Positions 49,151 through 57,886 of a stretch of DNA of 64,000 nt are shown here, in pieces. The notes below the pieces were generated by a model. The model saw only the letters and a program-made list of their open reading frames with translations. It was not told the DNA's origin and did no database searches. Numbering within the stretch: position 1 is the first letter of the stretch; the number at the start of each line of letters is the position of its first letter. A program made the translations under genes and the position numbers. This DNA comes from Clostridia bacterium (GTDB taxonomy: Bacteria > Bacillota > Clostridia > TANB77 > UBA1234): assembly GCA_900765095.1 (NCBI GenBank), contig CAAFRB010000012.1, forward strand, positions 1 to 64,000, read 5' to 3'.

Positions 49151-49151
<1 letters not shown>

Positions 49152-49197
49152 AAGTTCTAGAAAATTTACGTTAGTAAGGTTTCTAGAACTTTTTTTA
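49151..49197 (+). terminator. tRNA operon terminator
   Basis: A perfect 13-bp stem AAAGTTCTAGAAA/TTTCTAGAACTTT separated by 16 bases, then TTTTATG. Starts at the last base of the tRNA-Thr CCA. Confidence 0.88.
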
Positions 49198-49230
49198 TGT
49201 CTAATTATGCTGTTAAGACTCTTTATCAAT

Positions 49231-49282
49231 AGTTGGAGTTTACCACCCCAACTAAAATTATAGAACCACAATTATAGAACCA
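49231..49282. repeat. Hairpin plus tandem 13-bp repeats
   Basis: An inverted repeat AGTTGG...CCAACT (49231-49253, with inner AGTT/ACC mismatches) is followed by two copies of AATTATAGAACCA (49256-49268 and 49270-49282). They lie between the tRNA terminator and the first unknown gene, where its promoter should be, so they may be regulatory or a scar of insertion. Confidence 0.55.
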
Positions 49283-49363
49283 GAAATATAATCGATAAAA
49301 TGTCACTTCTTGAATTTGCCAATAAAAACTTAATATGTTAAAATATTGTTAAGGAGGGAATTT

Positions 49364-50752
49364 ATGTCTGATTTAGAATTATATAGTAGTGATGAATACA
49401 ATAACGGAGTATGGTATTTATTAAAGCTCAATCCTGATTTGAATATAAATATTGATACATTAGTGTTTATACCGAAAGATATTGATAGAAAAAGATTATC
49501 AAGAATCTCTGTTATCGCTGCAAACACTGGTTCACCACCACAGATTGATAGTACTAAAAAACCTAATCCTAATTTGAATGAAAACGAAAAGATTTTAGAA
49601 ATACCAATAGAAGAAAGAAAAGAAAGATTTTTTCCAAAGTACCTCAGTCGATTTGGAGATATGGTTGATATCGAAAAAGGACAAAATTCCATATTAGTTT
49701 ATCCAGTGATTGTTCAAAGAACGAATGGTGAATATTATCAACAACTTACAAAAGCAGCTCTTGAACCAGGTCAACCAGAGGGCTTTGAAAGAATAGATAA
49801 ACAAGTTTTGACAGCAATAGATACCATAAGAGAACAATTGTCTTCGAAACCTTTTTCAATAAATACATACCCCGATATTGATATGCTTGGACAGTCGGCA
49901 TCAGGAAGCTTCTCACGAAGATTTACTTTTCTTCACTTAGACAGGGTGCACCTTTCATATTCGAATGGTGCAAAAGATGCTATAACTTTACCTGTGGAAA
50001 GTATAAAAAACATCCGTACTGGTGAAGACACCCCTCTTCCATATCCACTTGGAATTGCTGATATTTGTGAATATTATAAAGATAATGATGGAAAATACGA
50101 ATTTGATGGAATGAAATATGATGAACCTGATAAATTTATGGAAGCATACAAAAAAAGACTCAAAGATGTTCCATTTTTACTTACTTATGGAAATAAAGAA
50201 GATGAAAAGGGTCCTCATCATATACATGGCAGAAAGATAGTTGACCACCCAACGCAAGAAAAATGGGGTATTATAGAAGATCCAAACGATCCAATAATTA
50301 ACGGATCTATCGTTATTGGAAACGATGCACGAGCATATCAAGCAAAGGAAAATATTTTGCCAGAAAACACTACATCAAAAGACGATTTAATACCTGTTTC
50401 TACGTATGATATGACTTTTATAAGGTCGATTATTCCTCTTGAAACAGCCGTGATTATGAGAGAATGTATTGGCAAAACACCAGCCGACAGAATGAATAGA
50501 ACACAAGAGATTTGGAAAGAAAATGGATTAGAAAACAACATTACAATTAAAGAAGTGGGTACAGAAGAAAATCCGGTCGGACACGGAACAACTAAAGAAA
50601 CCGTCGGCATTGCCTCAAAATTTGTTGACGATGTGTCTAAAAACACCTTATTATTGAGCTCAAAACGTGCTTTGAAAGAAAAAGCACAGCAATACCAAGA
50701 AATTCAAAATGATAGACATATAAATAACGATAGGAGCCGAAAAGAGCGATGA
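49364..50752 (+). CDS. Unrecognised 462-residue protein
   Basis: About 462 residues from ATG 49364 (AAGGAGGG site); the frame is open six codons earlier. It is soluble, with no signal or membrane segment. Features: SDLELYSSDEYNNGVWYLLKLNPDLNINIDTLVFIPKDIDRKRLSRISVIAANTG, IEKGQNSILVYPVIVQRTNGEYYQQLTK, ASGSFSRRFTFLHLDRVHLSYSNGAKDAITLPV, and HHIHGRKIVDHPTQEKWGIIEDPNDPI. The C-terminus is basic (NNDRSRKER). I recognise no family. It heads a two-gene unit and lies immediately after a tRNA cluster, a common island site. Confidence 0.55.
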   Translation: MSDLELYSSDEYNNGVWYLLKLNPDLNINIDTLVFIPKDIDRKRLSRISVIAANTGSPPQIDSTKKPNPNLNENEKILEIPIEERKERFFPKYLSRFGDMVDIEKGQNSILVYPVIVQRTNGEYYQQLTKAALEPGQPEGFERIDKQVLTAIDTIREQLSSKPFSINTYPDIDMLGQSASGSFSRRFTFLHLDRVHLSYSNGAKDAITLPVESIKNIRTGEDTPLPYPLGIADICEYYKDNDGKYEFDGMKYDEPDKFMEAYKKRLKDVPFLLTYGNKEDEKGPHHIHGRKIVDHPTQEKWGIIEDPNDPIINGSIVIGNDARAYQAKENILPENTTSKDDLIPVSTYDMTFIRSIIPLETAVIMRECIGKTPADRMNRTQEIWKENGLENNITIKEVGTEENPVGHGTTKETVGIASKFVDDVSKNTLLLSSKRALKEKAQQYQEIQNDRHINNDRSRKER

Positions 50753-51057
50753 AAAATATAATTACAATTCTAAAGGACTTTTTTAAAAGCATATTTATCA
50801 AAAAGGATAAATTAATTGACGAGGCTAAAATTGTACAAGAAAGTGGACAAGCATGCAGTAAGAGCAAAGATTCATATTTTGATGAAATGAGGTCTGAATC
50901 TGAAAAAAGAAATCACTTACTTAATCTGAAAAAGAGATTTGAAAACGAAGAAATCTCAGAGTCGCAAATAAGTGAAGAAGATAAAAAAGGAATAGAAGGC
51001 TTGTATTACGAACAAATACAATCACTTAATAGAAAGATAAGAAATGCTAAAAAATAA
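50749..51057 (+). CDS. Small helical protein coupled to the 462-residue gene
   Basis: A 102-residue protein whose ATG overlaps the upstream stop (ATGA), so translation is coupled. It is Lys/Glu/Ser-rich and helical (NIITILKDFFKSIFIKKDKLIDEAKIVQESGQACSKSKDSYFDEM; LNLKKRFENEEISESQISEEDKKGIEGLYYEQIQSLNRKIRNAKK). The N-terminal 18 residues are amphipathic and might touch a membrane. No known family. Confidence 0.5.
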   Translation: MKNIITILKDFFKSIFIKKDKLIDEAKIVQESGQACSKSKDSYFDEMRSESEKRNHLLNLKKRFENEEISESQISEEDKKGIEGLYYEQIQSLNRKIRNAKK

Positions 51058-51159
51058 AACCATGATTGTTAGGCTTTTTGGAGCATGTAAAATAAAATTA
51101 TAAATTAGTAAAAGAGCAACAGAATAGTTCTCACGATAATGTAACTCAAAGTAGAGAAA

Positions 51160-51993
51160 ATGAATATGATAGGTAAGATGTGTAATATGAAAAATATTGG
51201 AGAATACAGTATTGAAGTTCAAGAAATATTAAAAAGATACGATAATGAAAGAAATAAATACAGATTGAAAAAAAACTTATCCATAGTACTAGTACTGTTA
51301 TGTTTTTCGTTTATAATGTTGGGTATAAATTTGGTTTATCCGTTTGTTAGTGATAGATTAATGATAATTATTATAGCATTTATACTTTGTGCAATGGTCG
51401 GGTTTTTAGGTCTTGTACTCTTATTTGATATAAGACTATATAATCTTGAAAGAAAAATATTTGGAGAAGTGGAACAGGTTAATTTAAAAGAATATAATTA
51501 TTCTACTAAAAAGATAGAAAAAGAAGATTTTGAAAATACACTACTAGGGAAAAGGACTAGCTCTAAATTACATTATTATAGTAGTAATGATGGAATTTTA
51601 CATTATAAATTGGATGGTTGTGATTGTCTTATTGGTACAATATCTACTACCAACAAAAGAGGTGAAATTTTATCGTGGACATATATAAAGAAAACCTTAA
51701 AGATAAGTAATGAAATTTGTTTTTATAGTGATTTAAATAGAAAAGAAATTATAACTGAAAAAGAAAACTTAAAAGATAAAAAAGCAATACTTTTTTATAT
51801 ATTAAAAGAGTACGGAGAAGATGTTTTAGTTGAGTCAGATGGTCAATTTATAGAAGTATTACTAGATGAAGTTAGAATTGGTCATTTTGAAGAAATATGT
51901 CCAGAAGAATTATCAAAAGAATATATGGAGAGTAATATAAAAACTATAGAAGATATGATAAATGAAATAGAATATTTTATTGCAAATATTTAA
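51160..51993 (+). CDS. Two-span membrane protein of unknown function
   Basis: Up to 277 residues; in-frame ATGs at 51160, 51166, 51178 and 51187 have only weak ribosome sites. Two membrane helices (about residues 43-65 and 71-93 of the long form: LSIVLVLLCFSFIMLGINLVYPFV, LMIIIIAFILCAMVGFLGLVLLF) are followed by a soluble alpha/beta part (HYKLDGCDCLIGTISTTNKRGEILSW; ICFYSDLNRKEIITEKENLKDKKAILFYILKEYGEDVLVESDGQFIEVLL) that resembles DUF3137-type proteins loosely. Function unknown. Confidence 0.45.
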   Translation: MNMIGKMCNMKNIGEYSIEVQEILKRYDNERNKYRLKKNLSIVLVLLCFSFIMLGINLVYPFVSDRLMIIIIAFILCAMVGFLGLVLLFDIRLYNLERKIFGEVEQVNLKEYNYSTKKIEKEDFENTLLGKRTSSKLHYYSSNDGILHYKLDGCDCLIGTISTTNKRGEILSWTYIKKTLKISNEICFYSDLNRKEIITEKENLKDKKAILFYILKEYGEDVLVESDGQFIEVLLDEVRIGHFEEICPEELSKEYMESNIKTIEDMINEIEYFIANI

Positions 51994-52019
51994 TAAAATA
52001 GTTTTGAAGGAAAGAAAAA

Positions 52020-52300
52020 AGTTTATAGTTTTAAGACCATTAGATGAAGTATAGTCAGTTGTATTTGTGAATACTACATATTTCTATCTCAAAGATACTA
52101 GGGGTTCTGATAAGAAAGCGGTATATATAATTTTAGGAATAAATTCAAACGGTTACAAGGATGTATTAGGCTTCTATGTAAGCGAAAGTGAAAGTGCAAA
52201 TATTGGTTAAATATTCTCAATGAATTAGGAAAACGTAGCTACATTCTTCAAATACAGTTCAGCTATTAGAAAGTTAATTTACACAAACTTTTCTACGTAC
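52020..52300 (+). pseudogene. IS256-family transposase remnant
   Basis: Translated pieces match the Mutator/IS256 transposase core: VLRPLDEVY then a TAG stop, SVVFVNTTYFYLKDTRG, SDKKAVYIILGINSNGYKDV, LGFYVSESESAN; then in another frame WLNILNELGKR; then VATFFKYSSAIRKLIYTN. The last block belongs over a hundred residues further on in complete transposases, so an internal deletion, a stop and frameshifts are present. No terminal inverted repeats were found. It is an old, dead insertion next to the unknown genes and tRNA cluster. Confidence 0.85.
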
Positions 52301-52320
52301 TCAAATAAGTTATTTTACAA

Positions 52321-52364
52321 AAAAATAGGATTCGAATCAAAAAAATGATTCAAATCCTATTTTT
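52321..52364. terminator. Bidirectional terminator
   Basis: A 19-bp stem AAAAATAGGATTCGAATCA / TGATTCAAATCCTATTTTT (one mismatch) with a short A-rich loop. It ends minus-strand transcription from the acyl-CoA ligase gene (stop at 52403) and plus-strand transcription from the left. Confidence 0.85.
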
Positions 52365-52402
52365 GTTAGGGACTTTTTACAGCTCCTTTTGTTCTAATAT
52401 TC

Positions 52403-54142
52403 TTACACATTTTCAGCCGCAAGTATTTTCTTCATTTCTTCTCCACGTTTAATTTTCTTTGTTGTAGTTTTTATAAGTTCTTCATCAGAAATGATTAAAT
52501 GCTTGATATATTTGTATTTGGGGAAAGATTTGTTAATCTCCTTTATCTGCCCCCATAATATCTCCTCTATTTCTGCCTGTGTCTTTTCTTTATATTCTTT
52601 TTCAACTACATCTTTGTCAAGAACAACCTTTACAGATAGTTTTACGTCTCCATCATCCTTTGGAAGTCCAAAAACCATACATTCGTCAACTAAATCTAAT
52701 TTGTTGATTAAAGCTTCAATCTCCTCTGGAAATACTTTTTTACCATTATAAAGTACAATCATGTCCTTTTTTCTACCAGTTAAGAATAAATATCCCTCTT
52801 CATCAAAATAGCCTAAATCACCTGTATAGAACCAGCCATCTTTTATAACTTCTTTTGTAAGCTCTTCATTTTCATAGTATCCAAGCATCACATTTGGACC
52901 TTTTACTCTAACTTCACCTATTCCGTTTTCATCTTTGTCAACTATTTGAATTTCAACATTTTGCATTGTTTTTCCAACAGATCCCGCTTTCATTGCAAAT
53001 GCACTTTCAGCAGCTAATACTGGTGCCGTTTCTGTAAGACCATATCCTTGAACCAATTGTATTCCAATAGAGTTAAAATATTCATATATATCTTTTTGAA
53101 GTGGTGCTCCACCCGCAATTATAAATCTCAAAGAGCCACCTAATTGGTCAATGATAACTTTGTACATTTTTCTTCTTACATCAATCCTACACTTGTACAA
53201 TACATTGCTTATTACCTTAGCCAACTTTAATACTTTTTCTTTGCCTTGTTTTTTTATTTGTTTTTGAATATTTTTATAAATTGATTCTATCAAAATAGGT
53301 ACTCCGACAAATATAGAAACTTTGTACTCTTTAAGATTTTGTGCAACATATCTTATACCATCGGCAAATGTATTTGTAACACCGCAAGCAAGCATCATCG
53401 CTATGCATGTAGAGCCAAATATATGGTGAAAAGGCAGAAGTGCAATATTTACATCTCCTTCGCCAATTGGTTCAACCAATTGCATCGCATATATATTTGA
53501 AGCTATGTTTTTTTGTGAAAGCATTACAGCTTTTGAGTTAGCACTAGTACCAGATGTAAATAACAAAATAGACATTTTTTCGCTATCAATTTTGTAATTT
53601 ACATACTCCTTATTTCCTTTCTTTAAAAGCTTCTCTCCTTCATTCTTAATTGATAAAATATCTAAATACCCATCTAGTTTTTCCATAGAAATGTATTCTT
53701 TAACATTTACCTCTTCATTTGACTTTAATTTTTCGATTTTATCAACATATTTAGAATCAAAAACTATTACATCTGCCTTGCTCCTGATGACAGATTGGCT
53801 TAATTCCACATCGTGCAGTTCTTTGTCTAGCGGTACTGAAACTATTCCACCAATTAGATTTGTAAAATGAGTCAAGGCCCACTCATAACAATTCTTTCCT
53901 AATAGTGCAATTCTCTTTCCTCTATATTCTCGTTTGAAAAATGCTGTTCCAAGAGAATTAATATCTTTCAAAAAAGCTTTATAAGTTATATATGTATATT
54001 TTCCTGCTGCACTTGCATCTCTTTCGTTAAAATTATTTTTTATTATAAACGCATTAGTATTTGCATATTTGTTAGCAGAATTATAAATTATTTCTTTTAT
54101 ATTATTAAATTCTGTAGCCTCAAAACATTTATCTTTTTTCAT
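52403..54142 (-). CDS. AMP-forming long-chain acyl-CoA ligase-like enzyme
   Basis: A 579-residue ANL-superfamily enzyme. Motifs: ILLFTSGTSANSKAVMLSQKN (P-loop-like A3), ALLPFHHIFGST, LRFIIAGGAPLQKDI, VQGYGLTETAPV (A5), GEVRVKGPNVMLGYYENEELT, GWFYTGDLGYFDEEGYLFLTGRKKDMIVLYNGKKVFPEEIEALI (A7/A8) and, near the end, TTTKKIKRGEEM with the catalytic Lys. It activates fatty acids (or a similar carboxylate) with ATP and CoA. No signal peptide. A good AGGTTACT site precedes ATG. The substrate cannot be told from sequence. Confidence 0.85.
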   Translation of the reverse strand: MKKDKCFEATEFNNIKEIIYNSANKYANTNAFIIKNNFNERDASAAGKYTYITYKAFLKDINSLGTAFFKREYRGKRIALLGKNCYEWALTHFTNLIGGIVSVPLDKELHDVELSQSVIRSKADVIVFDSKYVDKIEKLKSNEEVNVKEYISMEKLDGYLDILSIKNEGEKLLKKGNKEYVNYKIDSEKMSILLFTSGTSANSKAVMLSQKNIASNIYAMQLVEPIGEGDVNIALLPFHHIFGSTCIAMMLACGVTNTFADGIRYVAQNLKEYKVSIFVGVPILIESIYKNIQKQIKKQGKEKVLKLAKVISNVLYKCRIDVRRKMYKVIIDQLGGSLRFIIAGGAPLQKDIYEYFNSIGIQLVQGYGLTETAPVLAAESAFAMKAGSVGKTMQNVEIQIVDKDENGIGEVRVKGPNVMLGYYENEELTKEVIKDGWFYTGDLGYFDEEGYLFLTGRKKDMIVLYNGKKVFPEEIEALINKLDLVDECMVFGLPKDDGDVKLSVKVVLDKDVVEKEYKEKTQAEIEEILWGQIKEINKSFPKYKYIKHLIISDEELIKTTTKKIKRGEEMKKILAAENV

Positions 54143-54176
54143 TAAAAGTAACCTCCATTTACGTTTACTTTATAAA

Positions 54177-54237
54177 ACGTCCATCAAAATTATACATCTT
54201 ACTTCGCTCTTCCGCAAGATATACATTTAATGGACGT
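54177..54237. repeat. Long imperfect inverted repeat between the DUF1858 and ligase genes
   Basis: ACGTCCAT (54177-54184) pairs with ATGGACGT (54230-54237), and inner arms ATACATCTT / AAGATATA extend the stem around a GC-rich loop TTCGCTCTTCC. It could be a leader or intercistronic RNA hairpin for the ligase gene, or a small mobile-repeat footprint. No T-run follows on either strand. Confidence 0.6.
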
Positions 54238-54276
54238 AAAATAACCTAATTTATATACTTCTATTAGTACACACAA

Positions 54277-54462
54277 TTAGGCATTATTTAGCTCTGCCAG
54301 AACCTCGTCAACATCTATTCCATGAACCATGCAAGCCTCTTCTAGAGTTTCTGCAGCTGAAGCAGGACATCCTAAGCAATGCATGCCTGCATTCATCAAT
54401 ATTTCAGGATACTTTTCGTTCATTTGTACAATCTCACCAATTAACATTTCCTTTGTTACCAT
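54277..54462 (-). CDS. DUF1858 redox-disulfide protein
   Basis: A 61-residue protein: MVTKEMLIGEIVQMNEKYPEILMNAGMHCLGCPASAAETLEEACMVHGIDVDEVLAELNNA. The GMHCLGCPASAAETLEEA core with Cys-x-x-Cys is diagnostic of DUF1858, the hybrid-cluster-protein-associated disulfide domain found in anaerobes. It probably exchanges thiols or binds a metal in nitrosative or oxidative stress handling. Normal length; AAAGGGG ribosome site; stands alone. Confidence 0.92.
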   Translation of the reverse strand: MVTKEMLIGEIVQMNEKYPEILMNAGMHCLGCPASAAETLEEACMVHGIDVDEVLAELNNA

Positions 54463-54576
54463 GGCTTTTACCCCTTTCCTGTCGAAAACTGTCGACTTCT
54501 TTTTTGATAATTTTATAAAAAAAGCTAGACAAAAAATAAAACGATGATATAATCACCTCAAAAGGTGGTGATCAAC

Positions 54577-54801
54577 TTGAGGGTTTCGAAATTTTACCTT
54601 TATTTAGTTTCTGTCTTAACTATTTTTTCATTTGCATTCAATTTCTTATTTTCTGAAACTATTATATCAAAATTTTTCTTCTACTCTTTTCTAATTCACA
54701 TATTGATTATATTTTATATTATATGTTCATTTTTAGAAATAAATGTACTACATGAAAAGCAAGGTTCAAAACTAGACATTAGTAAATCTAAACTTTTATA
54801 A
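54577..54801 (+). CDS. Small two-span membrane protein at the head of the conjugation remnant
   Basis: About 74 residues if started at TTG 54577 (AGGTGG nine bases upstream); GTG at 54565 and 54568 are alternatives. Two membrane helices (KFYLYLVSVLTIFSFAFNFLF and IISKFFFYSFLIHILIIFYIICSFLEI) and a short tail. It is followed by a VirD4-like gene whose AGGAG lies just past this stop, so both are probably transcribed together. Possibly a conjugation accessory protein; no family recognised. Confidence 0.5.
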   Translation: MRVSKFYLYLVSVLTIFSFAFNFLFSETIISKFFFYSFLIHILIIFYIICSFLEINVLHEKQGSKLDISKSKLL

Positions 54802-54816
54802 TAGGAGCTGATATTT

Positions 54817-56502
54817 ATTTTAAATGCAAAAACATTATACAATAAGATACTCTTCATTTCAACAACTGTTTTTATTGTAATGATTTTCAATTATTTTTTC
54901 TTTCACTCATTATTTAATTGCGAAGAATTACATTATACTTTTTTATTCAAAGAGTTCTATTTCAATCCATGGACATGGGAAAAAATTAAAAATTACTACT
55001 CTATTGTTGTGGTTATTTCGTGGATACTTATTTCAATTAGTTTTTATAACAAACTATCTTTTACAAGTCAGGATGATAGCAAATCTATAAATTCTACCAA
55101 TACTGCTTCTGATTTATCATTAACTCTTGGTAAAAATAAGGATTCTCTTTTACCAGTAATAATTCCAGAAAAAGGATTATATCAAAACGTTCTAATCACT
55201 GGCACAATAGGCACAGGAAAAACTTCTTCTGCTATATACCCATTCATACATCAACTTCTCAAGCATGATATGGGAATGCTTATATTAGACGTTAAAGGTA
55301 ACTTGCATATTAAAGTAAAAGAAATGGCAAAGAAATTAAACAAAAAAGTTAGAGTCATTGAACTATCAGGTAAAGAAACTTACAACCCTTTAGATAAACC
55401 TCATTTGAAACCATCTATTTTAGCTAATAGATTAAGAACAATTTTATCTCTATTTTCAAATCAAAATGCTACAGATACATATTGGATGGACAAGGTCGAA
55501 TTATATCTAACCGAATGTATAAAGCTCTGCAGAATGTATAACGATAACTACGTTACATTCACAGAATTGCACAAACTAATATATGACAAAAAATATTTAA
55601 AAGAAAAAATTGAATTTGTAAAAAATTTATTTTTACAAAACAAGCTAAATTATAATCAAACCTATGATTTCAGTACTTGTATCGATTTTTTTCAAAGCGA
55701 GTTTCAAACACTCGATTCAAAAGTTCTCTCTATTATTCAATCAGAGATTTCTCGCATAACACAACTTTTTATAAACGATTTAGATGTAAAACAAACTTTT
55801 TGTCCTAATAAAGAAGATATAACATTTAATGGATTTGAAAATCTTGGAAACGATATTGTCGTTTTAAATATGAATGTTGCAGAATACAGAAACTTAGCAA
55901 AAGTAATGGCTGCATATTTAAAATTAGACTTTCAATCAGAAATTCTTATGAAACTAGCTAAAAAACAAAATATATCCACAGTTGCTTTTGTGTGTGATGA
56001 ATATTCAGAATACGCAACCGAAAATGATGCCTCATTTTTTTCTCAAAGTAGAGAAGCTAAATGTATAAATATTATTTCAACCCAAAGTTATACATCTTTG
56101 CTAAATGCTGTTAGAGAACAAAACGCTGCTAAAGTAATTATTCAAAGCTTAGTAAATAAAATCTGGTTTAGAACAGACGATATTTTCACAATAGAAGAAG
56201 CACAAAAGCAACTTGGAAAGGAGGATAAAATTAAATATTCTAGGAGTCTGTCTGAGAACGCAAAAGAAACCAAATACAGCTATATTTTAAAAACTTTCCG
56301 TTCTGAAAATTCAAATTTATCTGAAAGTATTAGTACACAAGTGCAACATGATTTTGTATATGATATCAACGCATTTTCAATGGAGCTAAAAACATTTGAG
56401 GCAATATGCTTTATAACTACAGGTCAAGAAATTTTAAGACCACAAGTCGTCAGACTTACTCCAATTTTTGAAATCGAAAACAAAGCAAAAAAATTTATAT
56501 AA
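54817..56502 (+). CDS. virD4: VirD4/TraG-type coupling protein, likely AUU start
   Basis: 561 residues if started at ATT 54817, nine bases after a perfect AGGAG; the first ATG (54880) lacks a ribosome site and would cut off part of the first membrane helix. Two N-terminal membrane helices, a Walker A (TGTIGTGKTSS), MGMLILDVKGNLHIKVKEMA, YWMDKVELYL, and Walker B FVCDEYSEYA, then ISTQSYTSLL as sensor. This is the ATPase that brings DNA or protein to a type IV secretion channel. Shorter than conjugative TraG proteins but complete in the core. It heads a remnant operon with VirB2-, VirB6- and VirB3-like genes. Confidence 0.85.
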   Translation: MLNAKTLYNKILFISTTVFIVMIFNYFFFHSLFNCEELHYTFLFKEFYFNPWTWEKIKNYYSIVVVISWILISISFYNKLSFTSQDDSKSINSTNTASDLSLTLGKNKDSLLPVIIPEKGLYQNVLITGTIGTGKTSSAIYPFIHQLLKHDMGMLILDVKGNLHIKVKEMAKKLNKKVRVIELSGKETYNPLDKPHLKPSILANRLRTILSLFSNQNATDTYWMDKVELYLTECIKLCRMYNDNYVTFTELHKLIYDKKYLKEKIEFVKNLFLQNKLNYNQTYDFSTCIDFFQSEFQTLDSKVLSIIQSEISRITQLFINDLDVKQTFCPNKEDITFNGFENLGNDIVVLNMNVAEYRNLAKVMAAYLKLDFQSEILMKLAKKQNISTVAFVCDEYSEYATENDASFFSQSREAKCINIISTQSYTSLLNAVREQNAAKVIIQSLVNKIWFRTDDIFTIEEAQKQLGKEDKIKYSRSLSENAKETKYSYILKTFRSENSNLSESISTQVQHDFVYDINAFSMELKTFEAICFITTGQEILRPQVVRLTPIFEIENKAKKFI

Positions 56503-56525
56503 TTGAAAGGAATGATATTCCAAAT

Positions 56526-56966
56526 ATGGAAAATAAGAAAAAAATTAATATAAAATATCATAAAATATCTGAATCAGATAAGTTTGATAACGAGGTAAAA
56601 AAATCTAATTCAAATAACGCCCAAAATAAAGGCAGAAAAAAATATAAAATTATAATACTTTTTTCAACATTCACTCTCCTTTTCTCACTATTTACAATTT
56701 CTTACGCAGGTCTTTTTGGTGGAAGTGATGATTTGACATCAAAAATAACAAAAGGATTATCACAAATAGAAGATTGGATTTTAAAAATAGCGACACCTGC
56801 AGCTGCAGTATCAATTGGCTTTGGGCTCTTAATGAAAAAATTTAGTTTTGGTGACGAAGAGAAAATAACTTTAGGTAAAAAGTTAATTAGAAGTACTATA
56901 TTCTCTTATGCTTTTATATTACTAATAGACCCTGTAATATCTGCAATTCAGACACTTTTCGCATAG
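56526..56966 (+). CDS. VirB2/TrbC-like pilin of the T4SS remnant
   Basis: A 146-residue protein: a basic cytoplasmic N-terminus (KKINIKYHKISESDKFDNEVKKS), a signal-like helix (IIILFSTFTLLFSLFTISYAGLFGG), then a short linker and two hydrophobic helices (DWILKIATPAAAVSIGFGLLMKKFSFGDEEK, SYAFILLIDPVISAIQTLFA). This is the normal shape of VirB2/TrbC pilins of Gram-positive type IV systems. It follows the coupling protein by 23 bases with its own AAAGGAA site. Family inferred from shape and neighbours. Confidence 0.65.
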   Translation: MENKKKINIKYHKISESDKFDNEVKKSNSNNAQNKGRKKYKIIILFSTFTLLFSLFTISYAGLFGGSDDLTSKITKGLSQIEDWILKIATPAAAVSIGFGLLMKKFSFGDEEKITLGKKLIRSTIFSYAFILLIDPVISAIQTLFA

Positions 56967-56982
56967 AGAGGAACCTAAATTT

Positions 56983-57882
56983 ATGGAAGCATTAATTCAA
57001 AACGACACTAGTAACATAGTATCAAATATTATAGAAATAATAAACTCAATATGTTCTACACTTTTCTCCTCTATCGATAAGAGTATTTTCCCGCTCTTAG
57101 ATGAACTTGTTTTTATAGACAAACAAATTTTAAACACAGGAGATAAAATGAATAAACTTCTAAGTACGTCGCCAACAAGTGGTATATTGCTTTTAGCCAA
57201 TTCATTATTTGTAGCTTTTGTACTATACTATGCCGTACGACTTTTACTAGTAAATCTTACGGATTCCAATGTTGAATCACCTGCAAAATTCTTTATGAGA
57301 GCATTTTTATCACTAGTATGTGCCAATTTTTCAGTACAAATTTGCACTTTTCTAATAAATTCTACGAATCTAATTAGCACCTTTTTTTGTCAACTCGGAA
57401 AAAATGTATTTGGCACACAATTATCTTTTGTCACATTAATTTCAAAGCTTTCCGAATCATCAATAAATTCATTCGATGTCTTTTCATTAGATGGTATATT
57501 ATCTGGAATGCTTTCTATTTCTTCTTTTGCATTAGTCATAAGCTTTGCTTTCAGATATATAATAATAAAAGTATTAGTACTCTTATCACCATTTGCAATG
57601 CTATGTCTTAGTAATACTTCAACGACCGGTTTCTTTAAAAGTTGGTTAAAGAGTTTTCTTTCATTATTATTTTTGCAAATAGTAATATCTGTTATAATGT
57701 TAATTCCTTACGCATTAATAAACGAGAATTCTAGCACAGTTTTCAACAAAGTTCTTTTGGTCGGTTCAATAATAACATTACTAAAATCAAATCAATTAGT
57801 AAAAGAAATTATTGGTGGAATAGGAATTGACACAAACTTTCAAAGTGGTATTGCAGGAATAAAATCGATGATATCGAGGTGA
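56983..57882 (+). CDS. VirB6/TrbL-like polytopic T4SS protein
   Basis: A 299-residue membrane protein with an amphipathic N-terminus and about six membrane helices (GILLLANSLFVAFVLYYAVRLLLV; FFMRAFLSLVCANFSVQICTFL; ILSGMLSISSFALVISFAFRY; VLVLLSPFAMLCLSNTSTTGFFKSWLKSFLSLLFLQIVISVIMLI). The helix pair around 'LSPFA.LCL......FK.W.K.F..L...Q' is the conserved TrbL/VirB6 core. It would form the inner-membrane channel. Located between pilin and PrgI-like genes, as in Firmicutes conjugation operons. Confidence 0.72.
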   Translation: MEALIQNDTSNIVSNIIEIINSICSTLFSSIDKSIFPLLDELVFIDKQILNTGDKMNKLLSTSPTSGILLLANSLFVAFVLYYAVRLLLVNLTDSNVESPAKFFMRAFLSLVCANFSVQICTFLINSTNLISTFFCQLGKNVFGTQLSFVTLISKLSESSINSFDVFSLDGILSGMLSISSFALVISFAFRYIIIKVLVLLSPFAMLCLSNTSTTGFFKSWLKSFLSLLFLQIVISVIMLIPYALINENSSTVFNKVLLVGSIITLLKSNQLVKEIIGGIGIDTNFQSGIAGIKSMISR

Positions 57883-57886
57883 TTTT

